Source: Spirochaetes bacterium ADurb.Bin218
GTDB taxonomy: Bacteria > Spirochaetota > UBA4802 > UBA5550
Assembly (NCBI GenBank): GCA_002069965.1
Contig: MWCI01000005.1
Coordinates: forward strand, 1 to 64,000
Length of the DNA stretch: 64,000 nt
Direction: 5' to 3'
A model generated the notes under the pieces. It did not search any database and was not told where the DNA came from. It saw only the letters and a program-made list of their open reading frames with translations. How positions within the stretch are numbered: the stretch's first letter is position 1; each line of letters opens with the position of its first letter. Shown piece after piece: positions 1-7,425 of the stretch. The position numbers and the translations under genes were made by a program.

Positions 1-2
1 AG

Positions 3-98
3 GCGATTTCATATATAGAGAAAACATTAGAAATAGAAGGGATTCTGGATATAAAAAATCTTTTTATAAATCCACAAATTCGGTTTGATACTTCTTGA
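3..98 (+). CDS. Possible C-terminal end of an unidentified protein (partial)
   Basis: An open frame enters from the left edge and ends with TGA at 96-98. It encodes about 31 residues, with a tail reading ...EGILDIKNLFINPQ... The mix of charged and hydrophobic residues looks protein-like, and the other two forward frames stop early or are less plausible. A short helix followed by a turn would fit the end of a winged-helix domain, but the fragment is too short to name. Confidence 0.25.
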   Translation, partial: AISYIEKTLEIEGILDIKNLFINPQIRFDTS

Positions 99-125
99 CT
101 GATATGATTGAATACAAAAAATAAA

Positions 126-147
126 AAGTGGAGACCAGCGACCACTT
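126..147. repeat. Small inverted repeat upstream of the YccF gene
   Basis: Arms AAGTGG (126-131) and CCACTT (142-147) enclose a 10-nt loop. The repeat lies in the 110-bp gap between the edge fragment and the YccF gene. It could be a weak hairpin at the end of the upstream gene; no T-tract follows, so a terminator role is unproven. Confidence 0.3.
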
Positions 148-208
148 AAAAAACGGGGCGACACCGAAAAGCCATACGAGTAGGAAAATTAAATAAAGGA
201 GAAATTTT

Positions 209-664
209 ATGCGTACATTAGGTAACATTCTTTGGCACATCCCATTTTTGGGTTTCTTAACTGCATTAGGAACATTTCTAATTGGCGGTTTGTTTGTAAT
301 TACTGTAATAGGAGCACCTATTGGGTTAGGACTTATTCAATTGTCAAAATTTTTATTGACACCTTTTTCGTCTGCAATGATAAGTAAAAAGGATTTAAAT
401 GTTGACCAGAACAAATTATGGCAATCATTTAGCTTTATTGTTCGGATTCTTTATTTCCCATTTGGACTATTACTTGCGATTGCGACAATTTTCCAAATTG
501 CTGCACTTTTCATTACAATTATTGGTATTCCTGTTGCTTTAGTTTTAGCAAAGTCTTTAGGGACATATTTTAATCCTGTAAATAAAACTTGTGTTCCAAA
601 AGCGGTTCAAAATGAATTAGAACAAAGAAGAGCAAAAGAACAAGTAGCGAAACATTTGGGTTAA
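209..664 (+). CDS. YccF domain-containing inner-membrane protein
   Basis: A 151-residue membrane protein of the YccF (DUF307) family. The N-terminus MRTLGNILWHIPFLGF and two long hydrophobic blocks (about residues 10-50 and 75-115) containing paired I-G-x-P-x-G/A turns are characteristic. The two blocks look like a duplicated membrane unit. The C-terminal 30 residues are charged (NELEQRRAKEQ). The function of the family is unknown. The start is supported by AAAGGAGA, 8 nt upstream of the ATG. The gene stands alone and is followed within 20 bp by an attC-like structure, so it is best read as an integron gene cassette. The family assignment is firm; the cassette interpretation is an inference from the flanking DNA. 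Confidence 0.8.
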   Translation: MRTLGNILWHIPFLGFLTALGTFLIGGLFVITVIGAPIGLGLIQLSKFLLTPFSSAMISKKDLNVDQNKLWQSFSFIVRILYFPFGLLLAIATIFQIAALFITIIGIPVALVLAKSLGTYFNPVNKTCVPKAVQNELEQRRAKEQVAKHLG

Positions 665-682
665 ACAACAGAAAACCAGCCC

Positions 683-815
683 ATAACATTGTATATGCGA
701 TAATTGCGGGGTTTTGTGGTAAATTGAAAATTTGTGCAGGCAAGAAACATTTGTGCAAATTTGAAACGATAGAGCCTTGAAATCCCGCAACTACGCATAT
801 ACTTGTCCGTTATAT
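683..815 (+). repeat. attC-like recombination site (59-base-element-type) behind the YccF gene
   Basis: Two imperfect complementary arms flank the site. The left arm (683-710) reads ATAAC...GTATATGCGA...TTGCGGG. The right arm (784-815) reads CCCGCAA...CGCATATAC...GTTAT. The arms pair over about 25 positions with small bulges, ending in ATAAC and GTTAT, the usual positions of the integrase core sites. The central part contains a further pairing (AAATTTGTGCA-like against TGTGCAAATTT). Unpaired extrahelical bases and terminal AAC/GTT are expected of attC sites. The core heptamers match only loosely, so this is called by architecture. No integrase gene is in the window. Confidence 0.55.
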
Positions 816-856
816 GAAAGCGGCGCGCTTAACTTTTTTTCTTTTTTCTGTTAAAA

Positions 857-936
857 CGGCCGTCCTGGCCGCCTTATTCTAACAAGATAAATATAAAATT
901 CTCACCGCCTTCGGAAAAACCTACCAGAGGTGAGAA
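857..936. repeat. Two small hairpins in the gap after the attC-like site
   Basis: The 233-bp gap from 816 to 1048 contains no gene. It holds CGGCC (857-861) pairing with GGCCG (867-871), then TTCTCACC (899-906) pairing with GGTGAGAA (929-936) across a 22-nt loop. Neither is followed by a convincing T-tract. They may be remnants of terminators or cassette junctions. Confidence 0.35.
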
Positions 937-1008
937 AGTTGTACATGTTTGATCTGAAAATAAATCAGATGCGGGTCACGGTGAAGCAATGAACAGTTAA
1001 AAGTGAAT

Positions 1009-1429
1009 AATTAACGGTAAATAGATGCTATATCATTTCATAATCAGCTTATTCTTTTGACTTCTTTACTGTCGATATAAGCATTTTAAGAATTTCAGTG
1101 TTATGCTCTAACATTTTTTGTGCGGTAACATCATCAATAAACGAGGTGTCTCTGAGAAGCATAAGCCAGTATTCAGTTTCGGCCGCTTCTTTTAATGCGA
1201 TACTCATCTTGCTCGTAAAATCCGCTTTTGATTGGGCGAACTCAGCCTCACGAATGTTTGCGCCTATGGAAGTGCCTGATTTCAGTAACTGATTAATAAG
1301 AACATATTCCTTATTTTCAGAAGCCAGCTTTTTACTAAGTTTCACAATTTCAATAGCCAGAGCGTAACTTTTGTCTTTTAAAGGATTTTCATTTTTCATC
1401 TATTTTTTTTCTTATAAATTAACGGTAAA
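1009..1429. repeat. 13-bp direct repeats flanking the four-helix-bundle gene
   Basis: The 13-mer AATTAACGGTAAA occurs at 1009-1021 and again at 1417-1429, just outside both ends of the small gene at 1049-1399. Direct repeats enclosing a single accessory gene can mark an insertion or a slippage-prone module. The sequence is AT-rich, so a chance match is not excluded. Confidence 0.4.
1049..1399 (-). CDS. Four-helix bundle protein (23S rRNA intervening-sequence protein family)
   Basis: A 116-residue protein with the family pattern: N-terminal YALAIEIVKLSKKL, then LLKSGTSIGANIREA with the conserved S-x-G-A-N-x-x-E core, then a helix with KMSIALKEAAETEYWLMLL. The family was first found inside rRNA intervening sequences and also occurs as freestanding accessory genes. 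It forms pentameric helical bundles and its role is unknown. Length and motif order are complete. The gene is isolated between the cassette region and the FGE remnant and is flanked by a 13-bp direct repeat. An ATG start is used. Confidence 0.85.
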   Translation of the reverse strand: MKNENPLKDKSYALAIEIVKLSKKLASENKEYVLINQLLKSGTSIGANIREAEFAQSKADFTSKMSIALKEAAETEYWLMLLRDTSFIDDVTAQKMLEHNTEILKMLISTVKKSKE

Positions 1430-1442
1430 ACTCTCATATAGT

Positions 1443-1473
1443 AAAAAAAATCCGCCATCGGCGGATTTTTTTT
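1443..1473. terminator. Bidirectional intrinsic terminator
   Basis: TCCGCC pairs with GGCGGA around 1451-1465, with an A-run before and a T-run after, so the structure works in both directions. On the minus strand it lies about 50 bp after the stop codon of the FGE-domain fragment, which it probably served. Confidence 0.8.
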
Positions 1474-1512
1474 AAAATTATTCATTGTTCATTATTAATT
1501 ATTCACTACCCC

Positions 1513-1707
1513 TCACTGAGTCCTCGCAAAGCGGAAGCCTATGTACCCGCTCACGTTGGTCGGTGCCCAGTAGAACCAGTAGCCGACCTGCATGCTATCA
1601 GCAGTATTGCTAAAGTTGCCGCCCCGCGCCACGCGATGCAAATTGCTCGCTGTAAAACACCACTCCCACACATTACCGCTCATATCATAAAGGCCAAGTG
1701 TCTCGCT
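1513..1707 (-). pseudogene. C-terminal fragment of a formylglycine-generating (FGE/SUMF1-like) domain protein
   Basis: Minus-strand translation gives about 64 residues with the unmistakable end of an FGE-sulfatase domain: LGLYDMSGNVWEW, then VARGGNFSNTADSMQVGYW, then GYIGFRFART and stop. An in-frame stop at 1708-1710 precedes the fragment, and the DNA beyond it is a dispersed repeat, so the first roughly 200 residues are missing. Intact members are secreted C-type-lectin-fold proteins. The fragment is GC-richer than its surroundings. It is a remnant, not an active gene. Confidence 0.8.
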
Positions 1708-1720
1708 TCAGGCAAAACGG

Positions 1721-1753
1721 GACAAGATTGCTTCGCTTCCGCTCGCAATGACG
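1721..1753. repeat. Dispersed palindromic repeat (GCAAGATTGCTTCGC...CGCAATGACG type)
   Basis: On the minus strand this reads CGTCATTGCGAGCGGAAGCG followed by AAGCAATCTTG, a short element recognisable from intergenic regions of many bacterial genomes. It forms an imperfect hairpin (ATTGC...GCAAT) and is unrelated to the coding DNA beside it. It sits where the FGE fragment breaks off, so it may mark the rearrangement point. Confidence 0.55.
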
Positions 1754-1795
1754 TTAGTTCCTTTGTTATACTGTTAGTTCGTGGCACAGTATCCT

Positions 1796-1843
1796 CCGAT
1801 TTCAACCAATATTTATGCCAATTCATTGCTCGGTTGAAATCGG
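1796..1843. repeat. 12-bp inverted repeat left of the IS66 element
   Basis: CCGATTTCAACC (1796-1807) is perfectly complementary to GGTTGAAATCGG (1832-1843) across a 24-nt loop. No gene lies on either side within 160 bp and no T-tract follows. Possibly the end of a miniature element or a relic hairpin. Confidence 0.4.
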
Positions 1844-1927
1844 GGCCAGTATATGTCATTTTACCATAAAAACTGATTTTTTAAACAAATTCCTCAATTT
1901 CCTACTAATTGAATTTAATCATTTTTC

Positions 1928-3003
1928 GTAACTATTCAGCAAAAAAATTTTAAAGAAATGAAAAAAGACTATTAATTTTACAGTCATAGTATATATTATG
2001 TCGCATGAAGCGAGAAGAAATACGAAGATTAATAGAGCAAAATCCTGAAGCAGTTATTGAACTGATAGAAAGACTTTTTGCCAGGATTGAAGAGCTTGAA
2101 CGGCGATTACATATAAACAGCCGCAACAGTAACAAGCCGCCATCAAGTGACGGATTGAAAAGGAAACAACGACGCATGCAAGAACGGGAGAATCGGAAGA
2201 AGCGGGGTGGTCAAATCGGCCACGAAGGGAATCAACTGAAGATGCAAGAAAATCCTGATCGTATAGAGGTACATCGGGTGACGCACTGTCGAAAGTGTCA
2301 ATGTTCTCTTGAGGGTGTCAATGTAAAAGGCTATCGGAAGCGGCAAATATTTGATATTCCCGCGATATCGCTGGAAGTGACAGAGCATCAGGCAGAATAT
2401 AAAGAATGTCCTCACTGTGGGGTTATCACTTCAGCGTCATTTCCTGATGGAGTAAACAGGCCTGCGCAATATTGGAGCAAAATCAAGGGATTCATTACCT
2501 ACTTAAGTTGCTATCAGCTGATTCCGTATGAACGACTTGCCGAGCTTTTAGAGGATCTTTTTGGTGTACGTATTAGTACGGGGACGATATATAATACCAA
2601 TCTGCGCGCGTATGAAGCAGGAGCGGAAAGCGAGGAAGCAATAAAAAAACTGTTACAGAAGCAACCGTTACTGCATGCCGACGAAACAGGTCTTTTTAAA
2701 GGAAGAAAAAGTCAAAACCGCTCAATCTTCTTGAACGCTTGAAAGAATATAAGCACGGTATTCTCATGTTTGTCAAAGATTTTTCAATTCCGTTTGACAA
2801 TAATCAGGCCGAGCGTGATTTGCGAATGATCAAGGTACAACAAAAAATTTCAGGATGCTTTAGAAGCTTAGAAGGTGCTCTGTTTTTTGCTCGTATTCGA
2901 GGCTATATTTCAACGGTGAAGAAAAATAACAAAAATGTTTTATGTGCATTGCAGGGCCTATTTGAAAACAACCAATTTATGCCAGCTGTTGGTGAATAGT
3001 TAC
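1928..3003 (+). mobile_element. IS66-family insertion sequence, internally deleted
   Basis: The element is bounded by perfect 11-bp terminal inverted repeats: GTAACTATTCA at 1928-1938 and TGAATAGTTAC at 2993-3003. The right repeat overlaps the transposase stop codon, as is common in this family. At 1076 bp it is much shorter than an intact IS66-type element carrying a ~480-residue transposase. The 8-bp sequences outside the ends (CATTTTTC and TATCAAAT) do not match, so no target duplication survives. One side has probably been rearranged since insertion. Confidence 0.8.
2005..2999 (+). pseudogene. IS66-family transposase with internal deletion and frameshift
   Basis: The first 235 residues (from ATG 2005) carry the leucine-zipper-like start, the NSNKPPSSDG motif, a zinc-binding pair CRKC...CPHC, and the first catalytic Asp in LLHADETGL. 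The reading then jumps at about 2705-2730 to a different frame containing LNLLERLKEYKHG, then IPFDNNQAERDLRM with the catalytic Glu, and QKISGCFRSLEGA, ending at 2999. About 150 residues containing the second catalytic Asp are missing and the two parts are out of frame. No functional transposase can be made from this copy. Confidence 0.85.
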
Positions 3004-3503
3004 TATCAAATGTTTATCCGAGGGAACATTTAGTTCATCTCGGTAAAACTTTATTTATAAAAGTTACAGATGTATGCAAAGCGGAAATTGAGGATATAAC
3101 TGAAGAAGACTGCATAAACTTTATTTATAATCTTGTTATTTCCAGGACATTTGACGGCTATCAATCTGAAATCCAGACCATATACGGACAACTGCAAAAA
3201 ATTTTAAACTTAAAAATTGAGCCTGCACCAGAGGAATGGGATAGAGGTTATAATGTTGATTATTATATTAAAGTGGGAGATAAATACATTGGGCTTCAAA
3301 TAAAGCCGGCAGGATACGAATATATTAGTCAGATTATCAAAGAGAGGGAACAGCAGAAAAAAACACATGAAAAATTTACTAAAAAATATGGGGGCAAGGT
3401 TTTTTATATTATTTCCATAACTGATGGAAAGAGCAAAAGAATTCATAACACGGAAATCATTGATGAGATAAAAAGAGAAATTTTAAGGTTAAGCGGAAAG
3501 TAA
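3003..3503 (+). pseudogene. C-terminal part of an MjaI-type type II restriction endonuclease, cut off by IS66
   Basis: An open frame begins at the right end of the IS and runs to TAA at 3501-3503, giving about 166 residues. It contains EEWDRGYNVDYYIKVGDKY, IGLQIKPAGYEYISQI, KTHEKFTKKYGGKVFYI and IIDEIKREILRLSGK. The D-x-Y-Y-I-x(n)-Q-I-K block looks like a PD-(D/E)xK-type nuclease core and resembles the MjaI family as I remember it. The N-terminal part and the original start are lost at the IS boundary. An internal ATG at 3273 could at most yield a 76-residue tail. No partner methyltransferase is in the window. The identification rests on motif memory, so it is moderately sure. Confidence 0.6.
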
Positions 3504-3530
3504 AATATAATCAAATTTACAAATAACATC

Positions 3531-5096
3531 CTATTTCTTTACAAAATGACATCCCACTGATTTTGTATTCCTTAGTGCAGATTTTACTATGAGTATGGAG
3601 CTTACAACAGCATTGCGCAATTCGATTATATTTTTATGGAGTTTGGCTCCCTTGTAAAAACGCATTATCCTATGAGAAAAATAATCCAGGTCTGCCTCCG
3701 CCCGTTTGAGTCCCTTTTCTGTTCGTATAATTCCTGCATAATTCCACATTGTAAGTTGAATTGCCTTCATATCCTGTTGAATCAACAGGGGATCAAATTC
3801 TTCTGTGTAGGAAGGTTCTTCCCAGTCAGGGATATGGTTAAATCTACTCTGATCGATTTTATATTTTTTTGAGGCAATATCTTCAGCTGCAGTCTTTCCC
3901 CATAGCAGCCCTTCAAGGAGAGAAGTGGATGCAAGCCTATTGGCACCATGGAGCCCTGTACATGCAACTTCTCCAACAGCATAGAGATTTTTTATAGAAG
4001 TGCGTCCTTTTAGATCTGTTTTTATCCCTCCACAAAAATAGTGTGCTGCTGGTACAATTGGTATTGGCTCCTTGGTTATGTCTATGCCTCCTTTAATACA
4101 GGTTGAGTATATTCTGGAAAAGCGCTTTTCAAGAGAAACACTTCCTTTATAGTAATTTGCTATGTCAAGGAGCATGTATTCCTTACCTTCTTTTGACATC
4201 TTGTCATAAATTGCTCGTGCAACAACATCCCGAGGAGCTAAATCACCCATCTCTGAGTAGTCTTTCATAAATTCATAACCATTGTGATCTTTCAGTCTGG
4301 CTCCTTCACCTCTGAGAGATTCTGATATTAAAAATCTCTTTATGTCTTTGTGAAAAAGACATGTGGGATGAAACTGTACAAACTCAGCGTTTATGATATC
4401 TGCTCCTGCTCTGTAGGCCATGCTCATCCCATCGCCTGTTGCAGAAATAGGATTTGTTGTGTGATAGTAAAGATTGCCAATCCCGCCTGTTGCAAGAATG
4501 ACATTGTCAGAAAAAAATGTTTCAACATATCCCTCTTGATTGTTAAGTGCATATATACCCATAACTTCTCGTTCTTTGTATATTTCCTGGGTGTTTTTGG
4601 AATGGTGATTGTTGGTGATTAAATCTATAGCAGTATAGTCTGGTAAGAACTTTACTCCGATTTTTTGAGCGTATTCAATAAGAGAATCAATAATTTTATC
4701 TCCAGTGTGATCCTCATAGTGGACAATTCTCCTTACGCTATGGGCAGCCTCTTCTGTATAGTCTATCTTGCCATCTTCCGAAAGGCTAAAGTCAATTCCC
4801 ACCATGTTTACAAGAAAGTCAAAGACAAGCTGCGGCCCCTGTTGTGCAAAAAAATCTACAGCCTCAAGATTGTTGTAAGAGGCTCCAGCCTGGAAAATAT
4901 CATCACGAAGCTTTTCTGGAGAGTCCCCATCTTTTGCAGCAATAATACCACCCTGGGCATAATATGTATTGGACTCAGTGAGATTGCTATTTTTTGTTAA
5001 AACAATAACGTCAAGACCAAATTTTTTGAGATATATGGCAGAAGTGAGTCCAGCAATTCCAGAGCCTATAACTATTGTATCATAATAGTGTCTCAT
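3531..5096 (-). CDS. nadB: L-aspartate oxidase
   Basis: A 521-residue flavoenzyme oxidising L-aspartate to iminoaspartate, the first step of de novo NAD synthesis in the cytosol. Seen: the FAD-binding GSGIAGLTSAIYL at residues 11-23, SNTYYAQGGI around residue 42, HSVRRIVHYEDHTGD, the FHPTCL and GEGARL active-site segments, and CGGIKTDLKGRTSIKNLYAVGEVA followed by GLHGANRLASTSLLEGL, all typical of NadB. Length is usual. The ATG start has AAAGGA 9 nt upstream and a promoter 30 bp further. It is transcribed separately from nadC-nadA, with the AEC transporter gene between them on the other strand. Confidence 0.95.
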   Translation of the reverse strand: MRHYYDTIVIGSGIAGLTSAIYLKKFGLDVIVLTKNSNLTESNTYYAQGGIIAAKDGDSPEKLRDDIFQAGASYNNLEAVDFFAQQGPQLVFDFLVNMVGIDFSLSEDGKIDYTEEAAHSVRRIVHYEDHTGDKIIDSLIEYAQKIGVKFLPDYTAIDLITNNHHSKNTQEIYKEREVMGIYALNNQEGYVETFFSDNVILATGGIGNLYYHTTNPISATGDGMSMAYRAGADIINAEFVQFHPTCLFHKDIKRFLISESLRGEGARLKDHNGYEFMKDYSEMGDLAPRDVVARAIYDKMSKEGKEYMLLDIANYYKGSVSLEKRFSRIYSTCIKGGIDITKEPIPIVPAAHYFCGGIKTDLKGRTSIKNLYAVGEVACTGLHGANRLASTSLLEGLLWGKTAAEDIASKKYKIDQSRFNHIPDWEEPSYTEEFDPLLIQQDMKAIQLTMWNYAGIIRTEKGLKRAEADLDYFSHRIMRFYKGAKLHKNIIELRNAVVSSILIVKSALRNTKSVGCHFVKK

Positions 5097-5123
5097 AGAT
5101 GATTTCCTTTAAATCTCTCTACA

Positions 5124-5152
5124 AAATAAACTTGCGCATGTAAAATGGTCAA
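5124..5152 (-). promoter_or_regulatory. Likely nadB promoter
   Basis: Reading the minus strand, TTGACC (5152-5147) is followed after 17 bp by TTATTT (5129-5124), or after 18 bp by TATTTT. It lies 28-56 bp upstream of the nadB ATG. A small palindrome, ATGTCA-N5-TGACAT (5200-5216), lies further upstream. The rest of the 326-bp gap (5097-5422) shows no gene. AEC transcription must start within it, but I see no clear promoter for that gene. Confidence 0.5.
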
Positions 5153-5422
5153 GTAGAACTTTTGCAAAATACATGGAAAGTTGCAAGTTAAATTTTTCTA
5201 TGTCATGAAGTGACATTTGTTTTATGATTTTTATTTTTGTATCAGTAATTATTCCTACAATATAATTTTTACTGTAAAATCAAGAGAACATTATACCGCC
5301 GTCTTCGGGGAAGAGGATAATAGAGTATTTTTATTTTAAGAGAAGTTAAGGAATAAGTACTGTTTTTGTATTGATTTTTTTAAGACTATAGCAAGCTTTA
5401 GCATATTATTTGGGATTTATTT

Positions 5423-6349
5423 ATGATTGCTATATTTCTTTCTGTTGTTAAACTCTTTCTTATTATTTTTGTTGGATTTGCCTCAGCAAGGCTTGGAGTT
5501 CTTGATAGGCATACAACTAAGGGGCTTTCCTCTTTGTTGGTTAAGGTTACTTTGCCTGCAATGATTTTTACCTCAATGCAGCGAGAGTTTTCCAATGATC
5601 TATTACAGCAAGCCATTTCAATTACAGCTTTGTCTTTTGGTGTTTATGGGCTTTATTTTTTAATAGCCCTTTTTCTTGGCAGAATAATCAAATGGGATAT
5701 AAAGGATAGGGGAGTTCATCAGTTTGCTATTTTATTTTCTAATGTTGGATTTATGGGATTCCCTGTCCTTGCCTCCGTTTTTGGTGATGAGGCTGTCTTT
5801 TTTGCTGCAATGTATAATATCCCCTTTCATTTCTTTGTATTTACCTTAGGTGTATATCTAATGCTCAGTGGTAGTGGGCAATCTCCTCGTCTAAATTATA
5901 AGCTTATGCTAAGCCCTGGAATTATTATGACAATTGCAGGTTTTATATTTTTTGCTTTGAATATAAAATTACCGTCAATTATTTTTGATTCCATGAAGTT
6001 TGTAGGTGATATAACTATACCCCTTTCCATGATAACTGTAGGATCTATGCTCACAGAGGTTGATAGAAGGGATATTTTCTCTGGAAGAGATGTCTATTTG
6101 ACAAGCTTTTTGCGCCTTATTATTTTACCTGTGATTGTATATTTTTTTGTGAAGATCTTTGCATCAAGTTCAATGATGATATATGTTCCTGTAGTTATTG
6201 CAGCTATGCCTGTTGCAGTAAATGCTCCTTTAATTGCTGCAGAATATAAGGGAAACGCTTTGCTTGCCTCAAGGCTTTTATTTATTTCCACAGCTCTTTC
6301 TCTGCTAACACTACCACTTGTCCTATTTTTTTTAAGGCTTGTTATGTAA
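5423..6349 (+). CDS. AEC (auxin efflux carrier) family transporter
   Basis: A 308-residue inner-membrane protein with about ten hydrophobic segments spread over its whole length and the AEC-type halves separated by a short central loop (SGSGQSPRLNYKLML, about residues 150-164). Family motifs include GFASARLGVLD near the N-terminus and the conserved P-x-x-I-F motif (LPAMIFTSM). Characterised bacterial members carry malate, malonate or other dicarboxylates, and some carry amino acids. The gene sits on the plus strand between nadB and nadA and ends 2 bp before the nadA stop. A link to aspartate or dicarboxylate supply for NAD synthesis is possible but only positional. Confidence 0.8.
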   Translation: MIAIFLSVVKLFLIIFVGFASARLGVLDRHTTKGLSSLLVKVTLPAMIFTSMQREFSNDLLQQAISITALSFGVYGLYFLIALFLGRIIKWDIKDRGVHQFAILFSNVGFMGFPVLASVFGDEAVFFAAMYNIPFHFFVFTLGVYLMLSGSGQSPRLNYKLMLSPGIIMTIAGFIFFALNIKLPSIIFDSMKFVGDITIPLSMITVGSMLTEVDRRDIFSGRDVYLTSFLRLIILPVIVYFFVKIFASSSMMIYVPVVIAAMPVAVNAPLIAAEYKGNALLASRLLFISTALSLLTLPLVLFFLRLVM

Positions 6350-6351
6350 TT

Positions 6352-7425
6352 TTATGATCCTTCAACAATTTCAATCATCTTCTCCAGAGCAACTTTTGAG
6401 TATTTTTTAAGCTCCTCACTTACAGTGATTTCATTTAGAAGCTCTCCTTTGCCATCTATGAAGTTTTCCACTGATTGGACAGCTAAGGCAGTATTTAAAA
6501 GGGTGATCTTCTTCATGTTGCTACATGGTGACTCCAGCAATGGGTAGATATTTTTATCTTTAAAAGTATGCTTTATTCTGTCTACAAAGGTAAACTCTGT
6601 GCCAATAATCCACGATGACCCTGGAGAAGAATTTTTTATAGTTTCATAGATCTTTTGTGTGGAGCCAGAGATATCCGAAAGCAAAACTACCTCTTTTTGA
6701 GATTCAGGATGAACTATTATTTTTGCATCTTTGTATATCTCTCTTGCTTTATGGACATCCTCAGCATGCCATTGTTGATGTATGGGGCAAAACCCATCCC
6801 ACAGAAATATTTGAGCTTCCCTTAAATTTTTTCCTTCTTCAAATGATATGTCTCTGTAAACTTTTACTATAAGCTCGTCTTTAATTCCTAAATTATGTGC
6901 AACGTTATTGCCAAGGTGAAAATCAGGGAAAAAGAAAACAGGCTTGCCTTCATCTATATATTTACGGACAATTTTTTCAGCATTGGAACTTGTGCATACA
7001 GAGCCCCCCCTTTTCCCACAGAGACTTTTTGAGTCAGCGTATGAATTCATGTAAACAACTGGCGCTGGCTCTTTAGCTGTTATGGACTGTATTTTTTCAA
7101 GAGCCAGTGAAGCAACATTTGCATCAATCATTTCTGCCATGGGGCAGAGGGCATCAATTTCTGGGATCAATATATGCTGGCCTTCTGCTGCAAGGATTGC
7201 AGCACTTTCTGCCATAAAACGAACTCCACAGAGCACAACAAAGGGAGCCTTGCTTCTGCTAACATCAACTGCTAATTTATAGGAGTCACCAGAAAAATCT
7301 GCCAGTTCAACTATATCCCTGTTAATATAGTGATGAGCTGGTATGATTAAATCTCCCTTGAGCTTTGATCTAACTTCTTTTATATACTTTACAAGTTCTT
7401 CGTCTGTCATATTGAAAATATCCAT
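6352..7425 (-). CDS. nadA: Quinolinate synthase
   Basis: A 357-residue [4Fe-4S] enzyme condensing iminoaspartate with dihydroxyacetone phosphate to quinolinate. The three cluster cysteines are visible in VVLCGVRFMAESA (about residue 66), the GGSVCTSSNAEK segment, and SPCSNMKKITL near residue 300. Substrate-binding PAHHYINRD and YADSKSLCGK are also present. Its ATG overlaps the nadC stop by one base (TAATG), so translation is coupled and the two are one operon under the nadC promoter. Length is slightly above the family minimum of about 300 residues. Confidence 0.95.
   Translation of the reverse strand: MDIFNMTDEELVKYIKEVRSKLKGDLIIPAHHYINRDIVELADFSGDSYKLAVDVSRSKAPFVVLCGVRFMAESAAILAAEGQHILIPEIDALCPMAEMIDANVASLALEKIQSITAKEPAPVVYMNSYADSKSLCGKRGGSVCTSSNAEKIVRKYIDEGKPVFFFPDFHLGNNVAHNLGIKDELIVKVYRDISFEEGKNLREAQIFLWDGFCPIHQQWHAEDVHKAREIYKDAKIIVHPESQKEVVLLSDISGSTQKIYETIKNSSPGSSWIIGTEFTFVDRIKHTFKDKNIYPLLESPCSNMKKITLLNTALAVQSVENFIDGKGELLNEITVSEELKKYSKVALEKMIEIVEGS

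Noticed and set aside
683-815. Rho-independent terminator for the YccF gene
   Set aside because: The arms are too long and bulged, and no U-tract follows; the structure fits attC better.
1513-1707. Diversity-generating retroelement variable region
   Set aside because: No reverse transcriptase, template repeat or adenine-biased copy was found in the window, so it is mentioned only as something to check.
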